41,204 nucleotides of DNA from an uncultured Flavobacteriales bacterium (GCA_903823565.1 CAIJTF010000015.1:1-41204); one strand, 5' to 3'; positions 10,101 to 20,282 are shown, numbered from the stretch's first letter. Numbers and translations are program-made. The notes: generated by a model from the letters alone, not told the origin.

Positions 10101-11487
10101 CCTCGATTAATTTAGGTTGAAACGCCTGAATTCCTAAACGGTGTAAGGTAGGAGCCCGGTTCAATAATACGGGGTGACCTTTTAAAACGTTTTCTAGGAT
10201 ATCCCAAACAACGGGTTCTTTGCGATCAACGATTTTCTTGGCGGATTTAACGGTTTTTACAATGCCGCGCTCAATCATCTTGCGGATAATGAACGGTTTG
10301 TAGAGCTCCGCTGCCATGTCTTTCGGTAGACCACACTCATGTAACTTTAAATCCGGACCTACAACAATTACAGAACGAGCGGAGTAATCAACCCGTTTTC
10401 CTAGTAGGTTTTGACGGAATCGACCTTGCTTACCTTTTAAGGAATCCGAAAGGGATTTAAGGGCTCGGTTGGATTCTGTTTTAACAGCACTTGACTTACG
10501 AGAGTTATCAAACAAGGAATCAACAGCCTCTTGAAGCATTCGCTTTTCATTTCGAAGGATTACCTCTGGTGCTTTGATTTCAATCAATCGTTTCAAACGG
10601 TTGTTACGAATAATCACCCGACGGTATAGGTCGTTAAGATCCGAGGTAGCAAACCTTCCACCATCCAACGGAACCAAAGGACGTAATTCGGGCGGAATCA
10701 CAGGAACTACTTTAACAATCATCCATTCCGGACGGTTATCAATTCGCTCTTGGGATTCTCTCATAGCTTCCACCACTTGTAAGCGCTTTAAGGCCTCGTT
10801 TTTTCGTTGAACGGAGGTTTCCTCATCTGCTGCTGCTCGCAATTGGTTGGATAGAGAAATCAAATCTAAATCGCGCAATAAATCGTGAAGCGCCTCTGCG
10901 CCCATTTTCGCGATAAACTTGTTCGGATCTGAGTCGTCTAGGAAGTGGTTGTCTTTAAGGGCTGGATTATCGATGATATCTAAATAATCCTCTTCGGTCA
11001 AGAAATCATATTTCTTGAGGGTTAAGCCCTCCATCTCAGCCGTAATACCGGCTTGAATCACGACATAGCGCTCGTAATAAATAATTTGATCTAACTTTTT
11101 CGTCGGTAGACCCAACAAGTATCCAATTTTATTTGGAAGCGATCTGAAATACCAAATGTGGGCTACGGGAACTACCAAAGAAATATGTCCCATACGTTCA
11201 CGACGCACTTTTTTCTCGGTCACTTCCACACCGCAACGGTCACACACGATGCCCTTGTAGCGGATACGCTTGTATTTTCCGCAATGACACTCGTAATCTT
11301 TCACAGGACCGAAAATACGCTCACAGAATAATCCATCACGCTCGGGTTTGTAAGTCCGATAATTAATGGTCTCTGGTTTTAGTACTTCACCACTGGATTG
11401 CTCCAAAATCACCTCTGGCGAAGCCAAAGAGATGGTTATCTTATTGAAGCTATTTTGTTTTTTTGGGGTTTCTTTTTTAAAAGCCAT
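7189..11487 (-). CDS. rpoC: DNA-directed RNA polymerase subunit beta'
   Basis: RpoC forms the catalytic centre and clamp of RNA polymerase. The 1432-residue length fits Bacteroidota. The N-terminal zinc ribbon [20 protein letters not shown] is intact. The active-site Mg-binding loop NADFDGDQM is intact, and the second zinc site uses the C[10 protein letters not shown] cluster. [19 protein letters not shown] marks the bridge-helix and trigger-loop region. It is the last gene of the block, 22 bases after rpoB, and ends at the terminator shared with recG. The start [12 protein letters not shown] is a Lys-rich leader as in relatives. Confidence 0.98.
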   Translation of the reverse strand: MAFKKETPKKQNSFNKITISLASPEVILEQSSGEVLKPETINYRTYKPERDGLFCERIFGPVKDYECHCGKYKRIRYKGIVCDRCGVEVTEKKVRRERMGHISLVVPVAHIWYFRSLPNKIGYLLGLPTKKLDQIIYYERYVVIQAGITAEMEGLTLKKYDFLTEEDYLDIIDNPALKDNHFLDDSDPNKFIAKMGAEALHDLLRDLDLISLSNQLRAAADEETSVQRKNEALKRLQVVEAMRESQERIDNRPEWMIVKVVPVIPPELRPLVPLDGGRFATSDLNDLYRRVIIRNNRLKRLIEIKAPEVILRNEKRMLQEAVDSLFDNSRKSSAVKTESNRALKSLSDSLKGKQGRFRQNLLGKRVDYSARSVIVVGPDLKLHECGLPKDMAAELYKPFIIRKMIERGIVKTVKSAKKIVDRKEPVVWDILENVLKGHPVLLNRAPTLHRLGIQAFQPKLIEGKAIRLHPLVTTAFNADFDGDQMAVHLPLGNAAILEAQLLMLASHNILNPANGAPIAVPSQDMVLGLYYMTKGKVSTETEKVKGEGKIFYSPEEVIIAYNEKQLDLHATIKVKTYDLDDQGVPVLKMIDTTCGRVLFNEKVPREVGYINDVLTKKALRDIIGEVLKISGTSRSAQFLDDIKTLGYQMAFKGGLSFNLDDIIIPKEKETLVAKAEQEVKEVMMNYNMGLITNNERYNQIIDVWTHTNSRLTHTLMEQLKTDRQGFNSIYMMFDSGARGSKEQIRQLSGMRGLMAKPQKSGATVQEIIENPILSNFKEGLSILEYFISTHGARKGLADTALKTADAGYLTRRLVDVAQDVVINSEDCGTLRGIVASSLKKNDEVVEPLYDRILGRTTVHDVYVPESDQLIVASGEIISEQVAKAIEEAGIEEVEIRSVLTCEMRKGVCSKCYGRNLASHREAQIGDAVGVIAAQSIGEPGTQLTLRTFHVGGTASNIADSSDIKAKVGGKLEFEELRTIERKESDGSVKVIVVGRSGEMRIVDEKTGIVVMNANIPYGAEMLVEQKGSVKKGEVICKWDPYNALIITELKGKVVFDNIIEGITFREVMDEQTGFTEKVIIESRDKKRSPAIHIIDTKTKEVVREYSLPVNSHIAVSEGDVVDAGITLVKIPRTSGKSGDITGGLPRVTELFEARNPSNPAVVSEIDGTAAYGNIKRGNREIIITSKTGEVRKYLVPLSKHILVQQNDFVRAGQPLSDGAITPNDILNIEGPTKVQEYIVNEIQEVYRLQGVKINDKHFEVIVRQMMLKAEIVDPGDTRFLEGQSVHKADIMEANDELYGMMLVRDAGDSKEVEKGQLISVRKLRDENSRLKREDKVLIEAREAMPATSTPLLQGITRASLQTQSFISAASFQETTKVLNEAAISGKEDHLLGLKENVIVGHLIPAGTGVRNFQKMIVGSKEVYDKLTEESEA

Positions 11488-11509
11488 TTTTCTGCTTAAT
11501 CAATAGTTA

Positions 11510-14500
11510 TTAATCCATAGTAACATTAAGACACAATCCTTTCAATTCATGCAACAATACATTGAACGACTCAGGAATTCCAGGTTCAGGGATATTATCT
11601 CCTTTCACGATTGCTTCGTATGCCTTGGCTCTACCCATTACATCATCGGACTTAACCGTAAGAAGTTCCTGCAGGATATTCGCTGCACCAAAGGCCTCGA
11701 TCGCCCAAACCTCCATTTCTCCAAATCGCTGACCTCCAAACTGGGCTTTTCCACCCAAAGGTTGTTGCGTGATCAGTGAGTAAGGTCCAATCGAACGTGC
11801 GTGCATTTTGTCATCTACCATGTGAGATAGTTTCAACATGTAGATAATTCCTACGGTAGCAGGTTGATCGAAACGTTCGCCCGTTCCTCCATCAATTAGA
11901 TACGTTTTACCCGATTTCGGAATGCCTGCCTTTGCTGACCATTCGTCGATTTCGCTAGGGTGAGCGCCATCAAAAATTGGGGTAGCAAATTTCACCCCTA
12001 ACTTTTCTCCGGCCCATCCGAGTACCGTTTCATAAATTTGACCAAGGTTCATACGAGAAGGAACCCCTAGCGGATTTAACACAATATCCACTGGCGTACC
12101 GTCTTCTAGGAAAGGCATGTCCTCTTGACGAACGATATTCGCAACAATACCCTTGTTACCATGTCGTCCCGCCATCTTATCACCCACACGAAGCTTACGT
12201 TTTTTCGCTACGTACACTTTCGCTAATTTGACAATACCTGCAGGAAGTTCGTCCCCAACTGAAATGTGAAACTTTCTTCGCTTATAGTTCCCCAATAAAT
12301 CGTTCGCCTTGATGCTGAAATTGTGAATCACGCGACTAATCATTTGATTCATTTTATCGTTAGGCGTCCAATTTAGAGGATTAATAATTGAATAATCCAA
12401 GCTCATGAGGCTTTTACTCGTAAACTTGGTCCCTTTTTTAATAAGTTCCTCACGGAAGTTATTGAAAACACCCGATGATTTTTCTTCACCAAGGATAATC
12501 AATAATTTTTCAACTAATTTTTCTTTTAGTTCTGCGTACTCCTTGTGATATTCTGCATCCAATGTTTCAAGGATGGGTTTATCTTGGGTTTTACTTTTTC
12601 GATCCTTTACGGCACGAGAAAATAACTTCTTATCGATTACTGTACCTCTTAAGGATGGTCCAGCTTTCAACGAAGCATCTTTCACATCACCCGCTTTGTC
12701 ACCGAATATGGCACGAAGTAGTTTTTCTTCAGGGGAAGGATCCGTTTCTCCTTTCGGAGTTATTTTCCCGATAAGAATGTCTCCTTCTTTAATCTCTGCT
12801 CCAATTCGAATCAAACCATTTTCGTCCAAATCCTTCGTTGCTTCTTCGGAAACATTCGGAATATCAGAGGTTAATTCTTCCATACCTCGCTTCGTATCGC
12901 GAACTTCCAACGAATATTCATCGATGTGAATAGAGGTAAAGATATCGTTTCGTACAACCTTTTCAGAAATTACAATAGCATCCTCAAAGTTGTAACCTTT
13001 CCACGGCATGAAGGCTACCTTTAGGTTTTGTCCTAAGGCTAATTCACCGTCTTGGGTGGCATATCCTTCACACAACACCTGTCCTTTTTCTACGCGATCG
13101 CCTTTGGCAACGATTGGTTTAAGGTTGATGCACGTGCTTTGGTTGGTTTTAGAAAATTTAGTAAGTGGATACTTTTTGATTTCGCTATCGAAAGAAACCA
13201 ATTTGTCGTCGTCTGTCCAATCGTATCGTATTACGATTTCGTTGGCATCCACATATTCAACCACTCCTTTTCCTTCTGCATTTACAAGAACCCGTGAGTC
13301 TCTTGCAACCAACTCTTCGATTCCTGTTCCTACAATGGGTGAACTTGGTTTGACCAATGGAACGGCTTGACGTTGCATGTTCGATCCCATTAGGGCACGG
13401 TTCGCATCGTCATGCTCCAAGAAAGGAATTGAACTCGCTGCGATGGAGGCAATTTGGTTTGCACCCACATCCATTAACTTTAATTCCTTCGGATTCACAA
13501 CCGGGAAATCTCCTTCGTAACGGGCTTTAACGATATCGGAAAGGAAGTTACCTTTATCATCTACTTGGGCATTGGCCTGGGCAATAATTTGACCATCCTC
13601 CTCCTCTGCCGCTAGGTAAATAGGCTCTGAACTTATCGCCACTTTTCCATTTTCTACCTTTCGGTATGGGGTTTCAATGAACCCTAACTTGTTCACTTTC
13701 GCAAAAACACAAAGGGAGGAAATGAGTCCGATGTTTGGACCCTCCGGTGTTTCAATGGTACAAAGTCGACCGTAGTGGGTGTAATGAACGTCACGAACCT
13801 CAAAACCGGCGCGCTCTCTTGATAAACCACCAGGCCCTAGGGCTGATAACCTACGTTTGTGGGTAACCTCCGCAAGCGGATTGGTTTGATCCATAAACTG
13901 AGAAAGTTGATTGGTTCCAAAGAATGAGTTGATTACAGAACTCAAGGTTTTGGCATTGATCAAATCTATTGGTGTAAATACCTCGTTATCACGAACATTC
14001 ATTCGCTCTCTGATGGTACGCGCCATACGCGCTAAACCAACACCGAATTGAGAATATAACTGCTCACCAACGGTTCTTACGCGACGGTTTGAAAGGTGAT
14101 CGATATCATCTACGTCGGCTTTGGAATTGATGAGTTCAATGAGGTACTTGACAATTTCAATAATGTCTTGTTTTGTAAGGACCCTAGAGTCCTCTTCCGC
14201 ATTAATTTTTAATTTCTTATTCAATCGGTAACGGCCTACCTCTCCTAGGTCATACCGCGTATCGGAAAAGAATAACTTTTCAAAAACACCTTTTGCCGTC
14301 TCAAAATCTGGTGGATCGGCATTACGCAATTGTCGATAAATATACTCGATGGCTTCCTTCTCCGAGTTGGTTGGATCTTTCTGAAGCGTGTTGTAAATGA
14401 TGGTGTAATCGGTTGCGTTAGCATTTTCTTTGTGCAAAATAACCGATTTAGCGCCTGAGTCTAGGATTTCATCCAAATGCTCTTCCCGGATTTCTAATTC

Positions 14501-15319
14501 TCGATCAAGGATTACTTCGTTCCGCTCAATAGAAACTACCTCACCGGTGTCTTCATCAACGAAATCTTCAATCCATGTTTTAAGTACCCTTGCAGCAAGG
14601 CGTCTTCCGACCAACTTCTTGATGGTCGATTTTGCAATTTTTACTTCGTCAGCAAGACCAAAAATCTCTAGGATGTTACGATCGGCTTCATACCCCATTG
14701 CACGGAACAAGGTTGTTAAAGGAAGCTTCTTTTTACGATCGATGTAAGCATACATGATGCTATTGATATCGGTAGCAAATTCCATCCAAGAACCTTTGAA
14801 GGGGATAATTCTAGCCGAATACAATTTGGTACCGTTTGCGTGACGGGATTGACCAAAAAACACGCCTGGAGAACGGTGCAATTGGGATACAATGACACGT
14901 TCAGCGCCATTCACCACAAAAGACCCTTTCGGCGTCATATAGGGAATTGTACCAAGATAAACATCCTGCACAATGGTTTCAAAATCCTCGTGTTCAGGGT
15001 CGGTACAATATAATTTCAATTTAGCTTTTAACGGAACGCTGTAGGTTAAACCGCGTTCGATACATTCTTCTATGGAGTATCTTGGTGGATCAATGAAATA
15101 ATCCAAAAATTCCAAAACAAATTGATTGCGCGTATCTGTTATGGGGAAGTTCTCGGCGAAAACCTTGAAAAGTCCTTCGCTTTCTCTATTTTCTGGGGTG
15201 GTCTCAAGTTGAAAAAATTCTTGAAACGATTTCAATTGAACCTCTAGAAAATCGGGATACTCAAAGGTATTTTTACTAGAGGCGAAGTTAATTCGGGTTG
15301 AATTATTTTTTGTTGCCAA
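11510..15319 (-). CDS. rpoB: DNA-directed RNA polymerase subunit beta
   Basis: RpoB forms the second half of the RNA polymerase active cleft. The 1269-residue length is normal for Bacteroidota. The rifampicin-binding region reads [25 protein letters not shown] and [17 protein letters not shown], with the usual drug-contact residues, so no resistance change is apparent. The C-terminus has [19 protein letters not shown] and ends in LCLNV, as in relatives. It lies 94 bases after rplL, with a long hairpin in that gap, and 22 bases before rpoC. Confidence 0.98.
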   Translation of the reverse strand: MATKNNSTRINFASSKNTFEYPDFLEVQLKSFQEFFQLETTPENRESEGLFKVFAENFPITDTRNQFVLEFLDYFIDPPRYSIEECIERGLTYSVPLKAKLKLYCTDPEHEDFETIVQDVYLGTIPYMTPKGSFVVNGAERVIVSQLHRSPGVFFGQSRHANGTKLYSARIIPFKGSWMEFATDINSIMYAYIDRKKKLPLTTLFRAMGYEADRNILEIFGLADEVKIAKSTIKKLVGRRLAARVLKTWIEDFVDEDTGEVVSIERNEVILDRELEIREEHLDEILDSGAKSVILHKENANATDYTIIYNTLQKDPTNSEKEAIEYIYRQLRNADPPDFETAKGVFEKLFFSDTRYDLGEVGRYRLNKKLKINAEEDSRVLTKQDIIEIVKYLIELINSKADVDDIDHLSNRRVRTVGEQLYSQFGVGLARMARTIRERMNVRDNEVFTPIDLINAKTLSSVINSFFGTNQLSQFMDQTNPLAEVTHKRRLSALGPGGLSRERAGFEVRDVHYTHYGRLCTIETPEGPNIGLISSLCVFAKVNKLGFIETPYRKVENGKVAISSEPIYLAAEEEDGQIIAQANAQVDDKGNFLSDIVKARYEGDFPVVNPKELKLMDVGANQIASIAASSIPFLEHDDANRALMGSNMQRQAVPLVKPSSPIVGTGIEELVARDSRVLVNAEGKGVVEYVDANEIVIRYDWTDDDKLVSFDSEIKKYPLTKFSKTNQSTCINLKPIVAKGDRVEKGQVLCEGYATQDGELALGQNLKVAFMPWKGYNFEDAIVISEKVVRNDIFTSIHIDEYSLEVRDTKRGMEELTSDIPNVSEEATKDLDENGLIRIGAEIKEGDILIGKITPKGETDPSPEEKLLRAIFGDKAGDVKDASLKAGPSLRGTVIDKKLFSRAVKDRKSKTQDKPILETLDAEYHKEYAELKEKLVEKLLIILGEEKSSGVFNNFREELIKKGTKFTSKSLMSLDYSIINPLNWTPNDKMNQMISRVIHNFSIKANDLLGNYKRRKFHISVGDELPAGIVKLAKVYVAKKRKLRVGDKMAGRHGNKGIVANIVRQEDMPFLEDGTPVDIVLNPLGVPSRMNLGQIYETVLGWAGEKLGVKFATPIFDGAHPSEIDEWSAKAGIPKSGKTYLIDGGTGERFDQPATVGIIYMLKLSHMVDDKMHARSIGPYSLITQQPLGGKAQFGGQRFGEMEVWAIEAFGAANILQELLTVKSDDVMGRAKAYEAIVKGDNIPEPGIPESFNVLLHELKGLCLNVTMD

Positions 15320-15360
15320 GGGAATTTAATTTAAATAGTTAAGAATGAACAATGCATAAA

Positions 15361-15397
15361 CAGGATAAGGCACCCGATAAATCGGTTGCCTTTCCTG
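15361..15397 (-). terminator. Hairpin between rplL and rpoB, candidate attenuator
   Basis: CAGGATAAGGCA at the left pairs with TGCCTTTCCTG at the right with one bulged base, and the stem continues after a C/T mismatch with CCGAT/ATCGG around an AA loop. On the transcript the stem is followed by UUUAUG, a weak U-tract. Its position matches the partial terminator known between rplL and rpoB in E. coli, so I read it as a read-through attenuator that sets the ratio of ribosomal protein to polymerase. This is inference from structure and position. Confidence 0.6.
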
Positions 15398-15413
15398 TAT
15401 AATTCGTTTGAAA

Positions 15414-15800
15414 TTATTTAATTTCAACTTCAGCACCAGCCTCTTCAAGAGACTTTCTAAGCCCTTCTGCTTCGTCTTTAGAAACGGCTTCTTTCAACGT
15501 TGCTGGAGCGCCATCCACTAAATCCTTAGATTCTTTTAAACCGTTACCAGTTAATTCTTTAACTAATTTAACTACTGCCAATTTGTTAGGTCCGCTTGCT
15601 TTAAGAACGACTGTAAACTCAGTTTTCTCTTCTGCAGCAGCTTCACCACCACCACTGGCGCCACCACCACCTGCAACCATTACTGGAGCGGCAGCCGCGG
15701 GTTCGATTCCATACTCATCCTTTAGGATTGCAGCTAACTCATTTACTTCCTTAACGGTAAGATTTACAAGGGTTTCTGCGATTTGCTTTAATTCAGCCAT
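15414..15800 (-). CDS. rplL: 50S ribosomal protein L7/L12
   Basis: The L7/L12 stalk protein recruits translation GTPases to the ribosome. The 128-residue product has the N-terminal dimerisation domain ([20 protein letters not shown]), an Ala/Gly-rich hinge at about residues 38-58, and a C-terminal factor-binding domain with the conserved segments [19 protein letters not shown] and [13 protein letters not shown]. It ends [10 protein letters not shown]. It follows rplJ by 28 bases and precedes the hairpin before rpoB. Confidence 0.97.
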   Translation of the reverse strand: MAELKQIAETLVNLTVKEVNELAAILKDEYGIEPAAAAPVMVAGGGGASGGGEAAAEEKTEFTVVLKASGPNKLAVVKLVKELTGNGLKESKDLVDGAPATLKEAVSKDEAEGLRKSLEEAGAEVEIK

Positions 15801-15828
15801 TTTATTTGATTTTTAAAAAGGTTAATAA

Positions 15829-16347
15829 TTATCTCTGTTCGAGTGTTTTTAAGATTCCTGCTATTTTACCTCCGGAACCTTTCAGTCCAGATACTACATT
15901 TTTGATTGGGCTTTGGAGTAGACCAACAATTTCTCCGATAAGCTCTTCTTTGGATTTCATTGTTTCAAGGGCAATCAATTGGTTGTCACCAACAAAAATT
16001 GCTTCTTCAATGTAGGCTCCTTTAAGAATCGGTTTATCGTTTTTCTTACGAAACTCTTGAATCAAACGCGCTGGGGCATTGGCTTCTTGACTGATCATTA
16101 TCGAGGTAGAACCCTTCAATAAATCCCTCAATTCACCATAGTTTTTACCTTCAACACGATCCATAGCCTTTTTCAACAAACTATTTTTGACCACTTTCAA
16201 AGAAATGTTTGTTTGAAAACATCTTCTTCTCAAGTTGTTTACCGTTTCAACCGTAAGTTCGGCAGTATCGGTCAAATATAGTATGTTGGTAGCGGATAAT
16301 TCAGCAGCCAAATCGTCAATGTACTGTGCTTTTTCTTCTCTGTTCAT
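15829..16347 (-). CDS. rplJ: 50S ribosomal protein L10
   Basis: L10 anchors the L7/L12 dimers to the ribosome. The 172-residue protein starts MNREEKAQYIDDLAAEL, has the conserved RNA-contact segment VNNLRRRCFQTNISLKVVKN, and has a C-terminal helix that would bind L12 (LVGLL-like segment GEIVGLLQSPIKNVVSGL). Only 10 bases separate it from rplA, so there is no room for a separate L10 autoregulatory leader immediately upstream as in E. coli. Confidence 0.96.
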   Translation of the reverse strand: MNREEKAQYIDDLAAELSATNILYLTDTAELTVETVNNLRRRCFQTNISLKVVKNSLLKKAMDRVEGKNYGELRDLLKGSTSIMISQEANAPARLIQEFRKKNDKPILKGAYIEEAIFVGDNQLIALETMKSKEELIGEIVGLLQSPIKNVVSGLKGSGGKIAGILKTLEQR

Positions 16348-16357
16348 TTTAAAAATT

Positions 16358-17053
16358 TTAAGCCGTTACTGATTTGGTGTCTATTTGAATTCCGGCGCTC
16401 ATCGTAGAGCTCAAAGCGATGCTTTTGATGTAGGTACCCTTAGCTGCTGAAGGCTTTAACTTCAACAACGTTTGAATAAGCTCGTTAGCATTTTCTTTCA
16501 GCTTAGCTCCTTCAAAACTCACCTTACCAACAGCGGAGTGAACGATACCGTTCTTATCCACTTTAAAGTCAATTTTTCCGGCCTTTACTTCCTGAACTGC
16601 TTTCGCTACATCTAAGGTTACTGTACCCGTTTTTGGATTCGGCATTAAACCACGAGGGCCTAATACTCTACCTAACGCACCTACCTTTCCCATTACAGAA
16701 GGCATGGTGATGATTACATCAATATCGGTCCAACCATCCTTAATCTTGGCGATGTAATCGTCAAGACCTACGTGATCTGCTCCTGCGGCTTTTGCTTCTG
16801 CTTCCTTGTCAGGAGTACAAAGCACTAAAACACGCATGTCTTTACCGGTTCCGTGCGGTAGGGCAACGGTTCCACGTACCATTTGATTCGCTTTACGAGG
16901 ATCTACACCCAATCGCACCGCGATATCAACAGACGCATCAAACTTGGTGGTTGAAATGGCTTTTACCAAATCACAAGCTTCTCCTAAAGAGTATGCCTTG
17001 CCTAAATCTACTTTAGACAGCACTTCCTTTCGTTTCTTTGAAATTCTTTTCAT
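16358..17053 (-). CDS. rplA: 50S ribosomal protein L1
   Basis: L1 forms the mobile stalk near the E site and in many bacteria represses its own operon by binding the rplK leader. The 231-residue protein shows [33 protein letters not shown]-type segments and the signature [20 protein letters not shown]. The C-terminus ([20 protein letters not shown]) is typical. It is 15 bases after rplK. Confidence 0.97.
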   Translation of the reverse strand: MKRISKKRKEVLSKVDLGKAYSLGEACDLVKAISTTKFDASVDIAVRLGVDPRKANQMVRGTVALPHGTGKDMRVLVLCTPDKEAEAKAAGADHVGLDDYIAKIKDGWTDIDVIITMPSVMGKVGALGRVLGPRGLMPNPKTGTVTLDVAKAVQEVKAGKIDFKVDKNGIVHSAVGKVSFEGAKLKENANELIQTLLKLKPSAAKGTYIKSIALSSTMSAGIQIDTKSVTA

Positions 17054-17068
17054 GTCTTTTCGATTTAA

Positions 17069-17515
17069 TTATTTGGTTTTTGGAGGCTCTCCTCCTTTCA
17101 CTACAACCCCCATGCTTCGTGCTGTACCAGCAACCATAGACATGGCAGAATCTACCGTAAAACAATTTAAGTCGGGTAACTTATCCTCGGCAATCATTCT
17201 CACTTGATCCCAAGAAATGGTTCCCACCTTTGATTTGTTTGGTTCGGATGATCCTTTTTTGATTTTCGTATGTTCCACTATTTGAACTGCTGCTGGGGGC
17301 GTCTTAAGAATGAAATCAAAAGATTTGTCCGCATAAACAGTAATTACAACGGGAACTACTTTTCCGGGTTTATCTTGAGTTCTCGCATTGAACTGCTTAC
17401 AAAACTCCATGATGTTTACCCCTTTGGCACCAAGTGCCGGACCGATCGGGGGCGAAGGATTCGCCGCACCGCCTTTGATCTGTAATTTGATCAAAGCTGC
17501 TACTTCTTTAGCCAT
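17069..17515 (-). CDS. rplK: 50S ribosomal protein L11
   Basis: L11 forms part of the GTPase-associated centre with 23S rRNA. The 148-residue protein starts [20 protein letters not shown], has the [19 protein letters not shown] segment, and ends with the RNA-binding domain ([14 protein letters not shown]). An 81-base spacer, unusually long for this block, separates it from nusG and may hold an L1-binding leader. Confidence 0.97.
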   Translation of the reverse strand: MAKEVAALIKLQIKGGAANPSPPIGPALGAKGVNIMEFCKQFNARTQDKPGKVVPVVITVYADKSFDFILKTPPAAVQIVEHTKIKKGSSEPNKSKVGTISWDQVRMIAEDKLPDLNCFTVDSAMSMVAGTARSMGVVVKGGEPPKTK

Positions 17516-17596
17516 TTATTCACAATTTATGTAGTCAAACATAAGTACTCACGGGAAGCTTCGATCGTTTTCCTTACTCCTACGGTTAATACACAA
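17516..17596 (-). promoter_or_regulatory. Candidate rplK leader (possible L1-binding site)
   Basis: This 81-base spacer precedes rplK, while most neighbours in the block are 10-28 bases apart. On the minus strand a GGAA...TTCC stem encloses AACGATCGAAGC, and an outer GTA/TAC pairing is separated from it by an unequal internal loop (A on one side, CGTGAG on the other). An asymmetric internal loop is a feature of known L1 mRNA sites upstream of rplK. I infer a possible L1 autoregulatory site; I have no alignment to confirm it. Confidence 0.3.
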
Positions 17597-18148
17597 TTAA
17601 ACCTCTTTCTCCACTTGCATGTAACTCAATTCCAGCAAGTTTTTTCTTCCAAATATTTTTACCATCACCTTCAACTTCTTCTTGTCTTCGTTGATTTCGT
17701 CCACCACTCCACTAAAATTATTGAACGGACCATCGATTACTTTTACCGACTCACCGACCACAAACGGAATTCTCAATTCCTCTTCGTTTTCGGATAATTC
17801 GTCCACTTTTCCTAGAATTCTATTTACTTCGGACAAACGCATAGGAACAGGAGCTCCCCCTTTTTCCGCACCTAGGAAACCTATTACATTTGGAATATTC
17901 TTTATAACGTGAGGAACTTCCCCCACCAAATTGGCTTCAATCAAAACATATCCAGGAAGATAGGCTTTTTCCTTGTTGACTTTTTTACCATTCCGAATTT
18001 GAAAAACTTTTTCGGTAGGAATAAGTACTTGCGCAACGAAATCCGTGAGTTTGTGACGTGCAATTTCCAGTTCAAGCAATTCTTTCACCTTCTTTTCCTT
18101 GCCACTAATCGCTCGGACCACGTACCACTTTTTTGTATTTTCAGACAT
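17597..18148 (-). CDS. nusG: Transcription termination/antitermination factor NusG
   Basis: NusG binds RNA polymerase and affects pausing, termination and coupling with ribosomes. The 183-residue protein starts MSENTKKWYVVRAISGKEKK (NGN domain), has the PGYVLIEANL core, and ends with a KOW domain (GESVKVIDGPFNNFSGVVDE). I use the ATG at 18148: an upstream in-frame start at 18190 would add a basic tail not seen in the family and would overlap secE. It is 11 bases after secE. Confidence 0.96.
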   Translation of the reverse strand: MSENTKKWYVVRAISGKEKKVKELLELEIARHKLTDFVAQVLIPTEKVFQIRNGKKVNKEKAYLPGYVLIEANLVGEVPHVIKNIPNVIGFLGAEKGGAPVPMRLSEVNRILGKVDELSENEEELRIPFVVGESVKVIDGPFNNFSGVVDEINEDKKKLKVMVKIFGRKNLLELSYMQVEKEV

Positions 18149-18159
18149 TCGCTTTCGCC

Positions 18160-18375
18160 TTAATAAATGAAACCTAACAACCCTCGCCATGTATCGCCAG
18201 GCTTACCACTTATACCAAAGGAGTAATCCATAACAAAAATTAACAAGGAAAAAATAAGGACAGAAACCAACACAATGATGGTATTATTCTGTAGCTCCTT
18301 CCAAGTTGGCCATGTAACATGGTGCAACAATTCTTGGTAAGTTTCTATGATATAGTTTCTAATTCTATGAAACAC
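18160..18375 (-). CDS. secE: Preprotein translocase subunit SecE
   Basis: SecE is the small essential subunit of the SecYEG channel. The 71-residue protein has the conserved amphipathic segment ELLHHVTWPTWKELQNNT, then one membrane helix at about residues 33-52 (IIVLVSVLIFSLLIFVMDY). The single-helix form is standard outside enteric bacteria. It lies between tRNA-Trp and nusG, the usual place. Confidence 0.95.
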   Translation of the reverse strand: MFHRIRNYIIETYQELLHHVTWPTWKELQNNTIIVLVSVLIFSLLIFVMDYSFGISGKPGDTWRGLLGFIY

Positions 18376-18392
18376 GTTCTATTTTATTTTTG

Positions 18393-18465
18393 CACGGGCG
18401 GTAGGATTCGAACCCACGACCAATGGTTTTGGAGACCACTACTCTACCAGCTGAGCTACACCCGT
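18393..18465 (-). tRNA. tRNA-Trp (anticodon CCA)
   Basis: A 73-base cloverleaf: acceptor ACGGGTG pairs with CGCCCGT followed by discriminator G, the D arm is TAGCTCAGCTGGTAGAGTA, the anticodon loop is CTCCAAA, and the T arm is GTGGGTTCGAATCCTAC. CCA is not encoded. It sits between tuf and secE, a common Bacteroidota order. Confidence 0.96.
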
Positions 18466-18470
18466 TTAAT

Positions 18471-18492
18471 AAGGGGAGCCGAAGCTCCCCTT
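18471..18492 (-). terminator. Hairpin with UUCG tetraloop between tuf and tRNA-Trp
   Basis: AAGGGGAGC and GCTCCCCTT form a perfect 9-pair stem; on the transcript the loop is UUCG closed by C-G, an especially stable tetraloop. The following bases (ATTAAACGG) have no real U-tract, so it may be a partial terminator or an RNA-processing or protective stem that defines the tuf 3' end, not a full stop. Confidence 0.65.
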
Positions 18493-18517
18493 TAATTAAA
18501 CACTTTTATAACTCGAA

Positions 18518-19705
18518 TTATCCGACAATTTCAGTTACCTGACCCGCACCTACGGTACGACCCCCTTCACGAATCGCGAAACGAAGACCTTTATCCATAG
18601 CTACTGGCACAATTAATTTTACATTAATCGTAACGTTATCACCAGGCATAACCATTTCACGACCGTCTGTAAGGCTAATTTCACCCGTTACATCCGTAGT
18701 TCGGAAATAGAATTGAGGACGATATTTGTTGTGGAATGGCGTGTGACGACCACCTTCTTCTTTTTTCAAAACGTAAATTTCAGCTTTGAAATCCTGATAA
18801 GGTTTTGTTGATCCTGGTTTACAAATAACCATTCCTCTTTTAATTTGAGTTTTCTCAATACCTCTTAAAAGAAGACCTACGTTGTCACCCGCCTCACCTC
18901 TGTCAAGGATTTTACGGAACATCTCAACCCCAGTTACGGTAGAAGATAATTTCGCATCACCCATTCCTAAGATATCAACTGACTCACCAGAATTGATAAC
19001 TCCTGTTTCGATACGACCTGTAGCAACGGTACCACGACCTGTAATTGTAAATACGTCTTCAATTGGCATCAAGAAAGGCTTATCTACATCCCGTGGAGGC
19101 AATTCGATGTACGTATCTACTGCGTTCATTAACTCTTCTACAGTAGCTACCCATTTTGCTTCACCATTCAATGCACCAAGCGCAGATCCTTTAATTACTG
19201 GAGCATTGTCACCATCGTATTGATAGAAAGACAATAGTTCACGAACTTCCATCTCAACTAACTCTAACAACTCCTCGTCATCAACCATATCTACTTTGTT
19301 CATGAATACAACCAAACGAGGAACACCAACTTGACGTCCAAGTAGGATGTGCTCACGCGTTTGTGGCATGGGACCATCGGTAGCAGCTACAACAAGGATA
19401 GCTCCATCCATTTGTGCAGCTCCCGTAACCATGTTCTTTACGTAGTCAGCGTGACCTGGACAGTCAACGTGTGCGTAGTGACGAACCGCTGTTTCATATT
19501 CAATGTGTGAGGTGTTGATTGTAATACCTCTTTCTTTCTCTTCAGGAGCGTTGTCAATTGAAGAGAAGTCTCTTACTTGAGCAAGACCTTTTGACGCCAA
19601 TACGCTTGAAATAGCAGCAGTAAGCGTAGTTTTACCGTGGTCTACGTGTCCAATAGTACCAATGTTCACGTGTGGTTTCGAACGATCGAAATTTTCCTTA
19701 GCCAT
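18518..19705 (-). CDS. tuf: Elongation factor Tu
   Basis: EF-Tu delivers aminoacyl-tRNA to the ribosome. The 395-residue product begins [20 protein letters not shown], has the P-loop GHVDHGKTT, the switch segment [25 protein letters not shown] and NKVDMVDD (guanine recognition), and ends [17 protein letters not shown]. It follows four tRNA genes and precedes tRNA-Trp, echoing the thrU-tyrU-glyT-thrT-tufB order of E. coli. Confidence 0.98.
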   Translation of the reverse strand: MAKENFDRSKPHVNIGTIGHVDHGKTTLTAAISSVLASKGLAQVRDFSSIDNAPEEKERGITINTSHIEYETAVRHYAHVDCPGHADYVKNMVTGAAQMDGAILVVAATDGPMPQTREHILLGRQVGVPRLVVFMNKVDMVDDEELLELVEMEVRELLSFYQYDGDNAPVIKGSALGALNGEAKWVATVEELMNAVDTYIELPPRDVDKPFLMPIEDVFTITGRGTVATGRIETGVINSGESVDILGMGDAKLSSTVTGVEMFRKILDRGEAGDNVGLLLRGIEKTQIKRGMVICKPGSTKPYQDFKAEIYVLKKEEGGRHTPFHNKYRPQFYFRTTDVTGEISLTDGREMVMPGDNVTINVKLIVPVAMDKGLRFAIREGGRTVGAGQVTEIVG

Positions 19706-19787
19706 TTTTACTTATTTATTTACTAGTTAATACTCATTTATCATAAAATTGACCCCTACTTTATTTAAGGTCAACATTTTTCCGTTG

Positions 19788-19859
19788 AGCCAATGACGAG
19801 ATTTGAACTCGTGACCTCTTCCTTACCAAGGAAGCGCTCTACCCCTGAGCTACACCGGC
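19788..19859 (-). tRNA. tRNA-Thr (anticodon GGT)
   Basis: A 72-base cloverleaf with acceptor GCCGGTG/CATTGGC (two G-T pairs), discriminator T, anticodon stem CTTCC/GGAAG and loop TTGGTAA. CCA is not encoded. It is the last of four tRNAs before tuf. Confidence 0.95.
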
Positions 19860-19870
19860 ACTCAAAGTTG

Positions 19871-19943
19871 AGCGGGAGACGAGGGTCGAACTCGCGACAT
19901 TCAGCTTGGAAGGCTGACGCTCTACCAACTGAGCTACTCCCGC
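19871..19943 (-). tRNA. tRNA-Gly (anticodon TCC)
   Basis: A 73-base cloverleaf with acceptor GCGGGAG/CTCCCGC, discriminator T, anticodon stem TCAGC/GCTGA and loop CTTCCAA. Third gene of the tRNA cluster. Confidence 0.96.
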
Positions 19944-19958
19944 TTAAATTTTCTATCG

Positions 19959-20041
19959 TGGGGAGAGCAGGATTCGAACCTGCGAAGGTGAAAACCAACA
20001 GATTTACAGTCTGTCCTCGTTGGCCGCTTGAGTATCTCCCC
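19959..20041 (-). tRNA. tRNA-Tyr (anticodon GTA)
   Basis: An 83-base class II tRNA with acceptor GGGGAGA/TCTCCCC, discriminator A, anticodon loop CTGTAAA in a CAGA/TCTG stem, and a long variable arm as expected for bacterial tRNA-Tyr. Confidence 0.95.
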
Positions 20042-20050
20042 AACATACCG

Positions 20051-20124
20051 AGCCGATGGAGGGATTCGAACCCCCGACCAGCTGATTACAAATCAGCTGC
20101 TCTGGCCAACTGAGCTACATCGGC
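20051..20124 (-). tRNA. tRNA-Thr (anticodon TGT)
   Basis: A 74-base cloverleaf with acceptor GCCGATG/CATCGGC, discriminator T, anticodon stem GCTGA/TCAGC and anticodon TGT. It is the first gene of the tRNA-tuf transcription unit, 48 bases after the -7 element. Confidence 0.96.
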
Positions 20125-20172
20125 AATTGTTGGATCATTAAAAAAAGAACGATGCCTCCAAAATTTGGATTG

Positions 20173-20202
20173 CAAATGTACGAAGCATTTTTTGATTGCA
20201 AA
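20173..20202 (-). promoter_or_regulatory. Promoter of the tRNA-tuf-ribosomal protein block
   Basis: On the minus strand TTTG (20202-20199) is followed after 18 bases by TACATTTG (20180-20173), matching the Bacteroidota -33 TTTG and -7 TAnnTTTG pair at the proper distance. The first tRNA starts 48 bases downstream. This is the best-formed promoter I found in the window. Confidence 0.75.
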
Positions 20203-20263
20203 AGATTTTTAGCGATTTTTTTGATTTTTAAAGCACTGGGTCTTCTTTTCATTGAAGGATTTA

Positions 20264-20271
20264 TACTTTTG
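20264..20271 (+). promoter_or_regulatory. -7 promoter element (TACTTTTG) for the GT4 glycosyltransferase
   Basis: TACTTTTG matches TAnnTTTG and lies 11 bases before the ATG at 20283, predicting a very short leader. It diverges from the tRNA-tuf promoter within the 158-base spacer 20125-20282. No clear -33 box is visible. Confidence 0.5.
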
Positions 20272-20282
20272 TAGGATTCCTA

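Noticed and set aside
13008-13370. 120-codon plus-strand frame inside rpoB
   Set aside because: It is antisense to a highly conserved essential gene; no independent support.
13800-13930. Possible rifampicin-resistance changes in rpoB
   Set aside because: The residues that contact the drug (FMDQ, HKRR, SALGPGG) are all the usual ones.
19771-20046. Minus-strand 91-codon frame through three tRNAs
   Set aside because: It runs through tRNA-Tyr, tRNA-Gly and tRNA-Thr in sense; its sequence is just translated tRNA.
19793-20113. Plus-strand 106-codon frame containing GRAGFEPA and SRWRDSNPRPADYKSAALA
   Set aside because: It is antisense to the four-tRNA cluster. These peptides are a well-known artefact of translating tRNA genes backwards.
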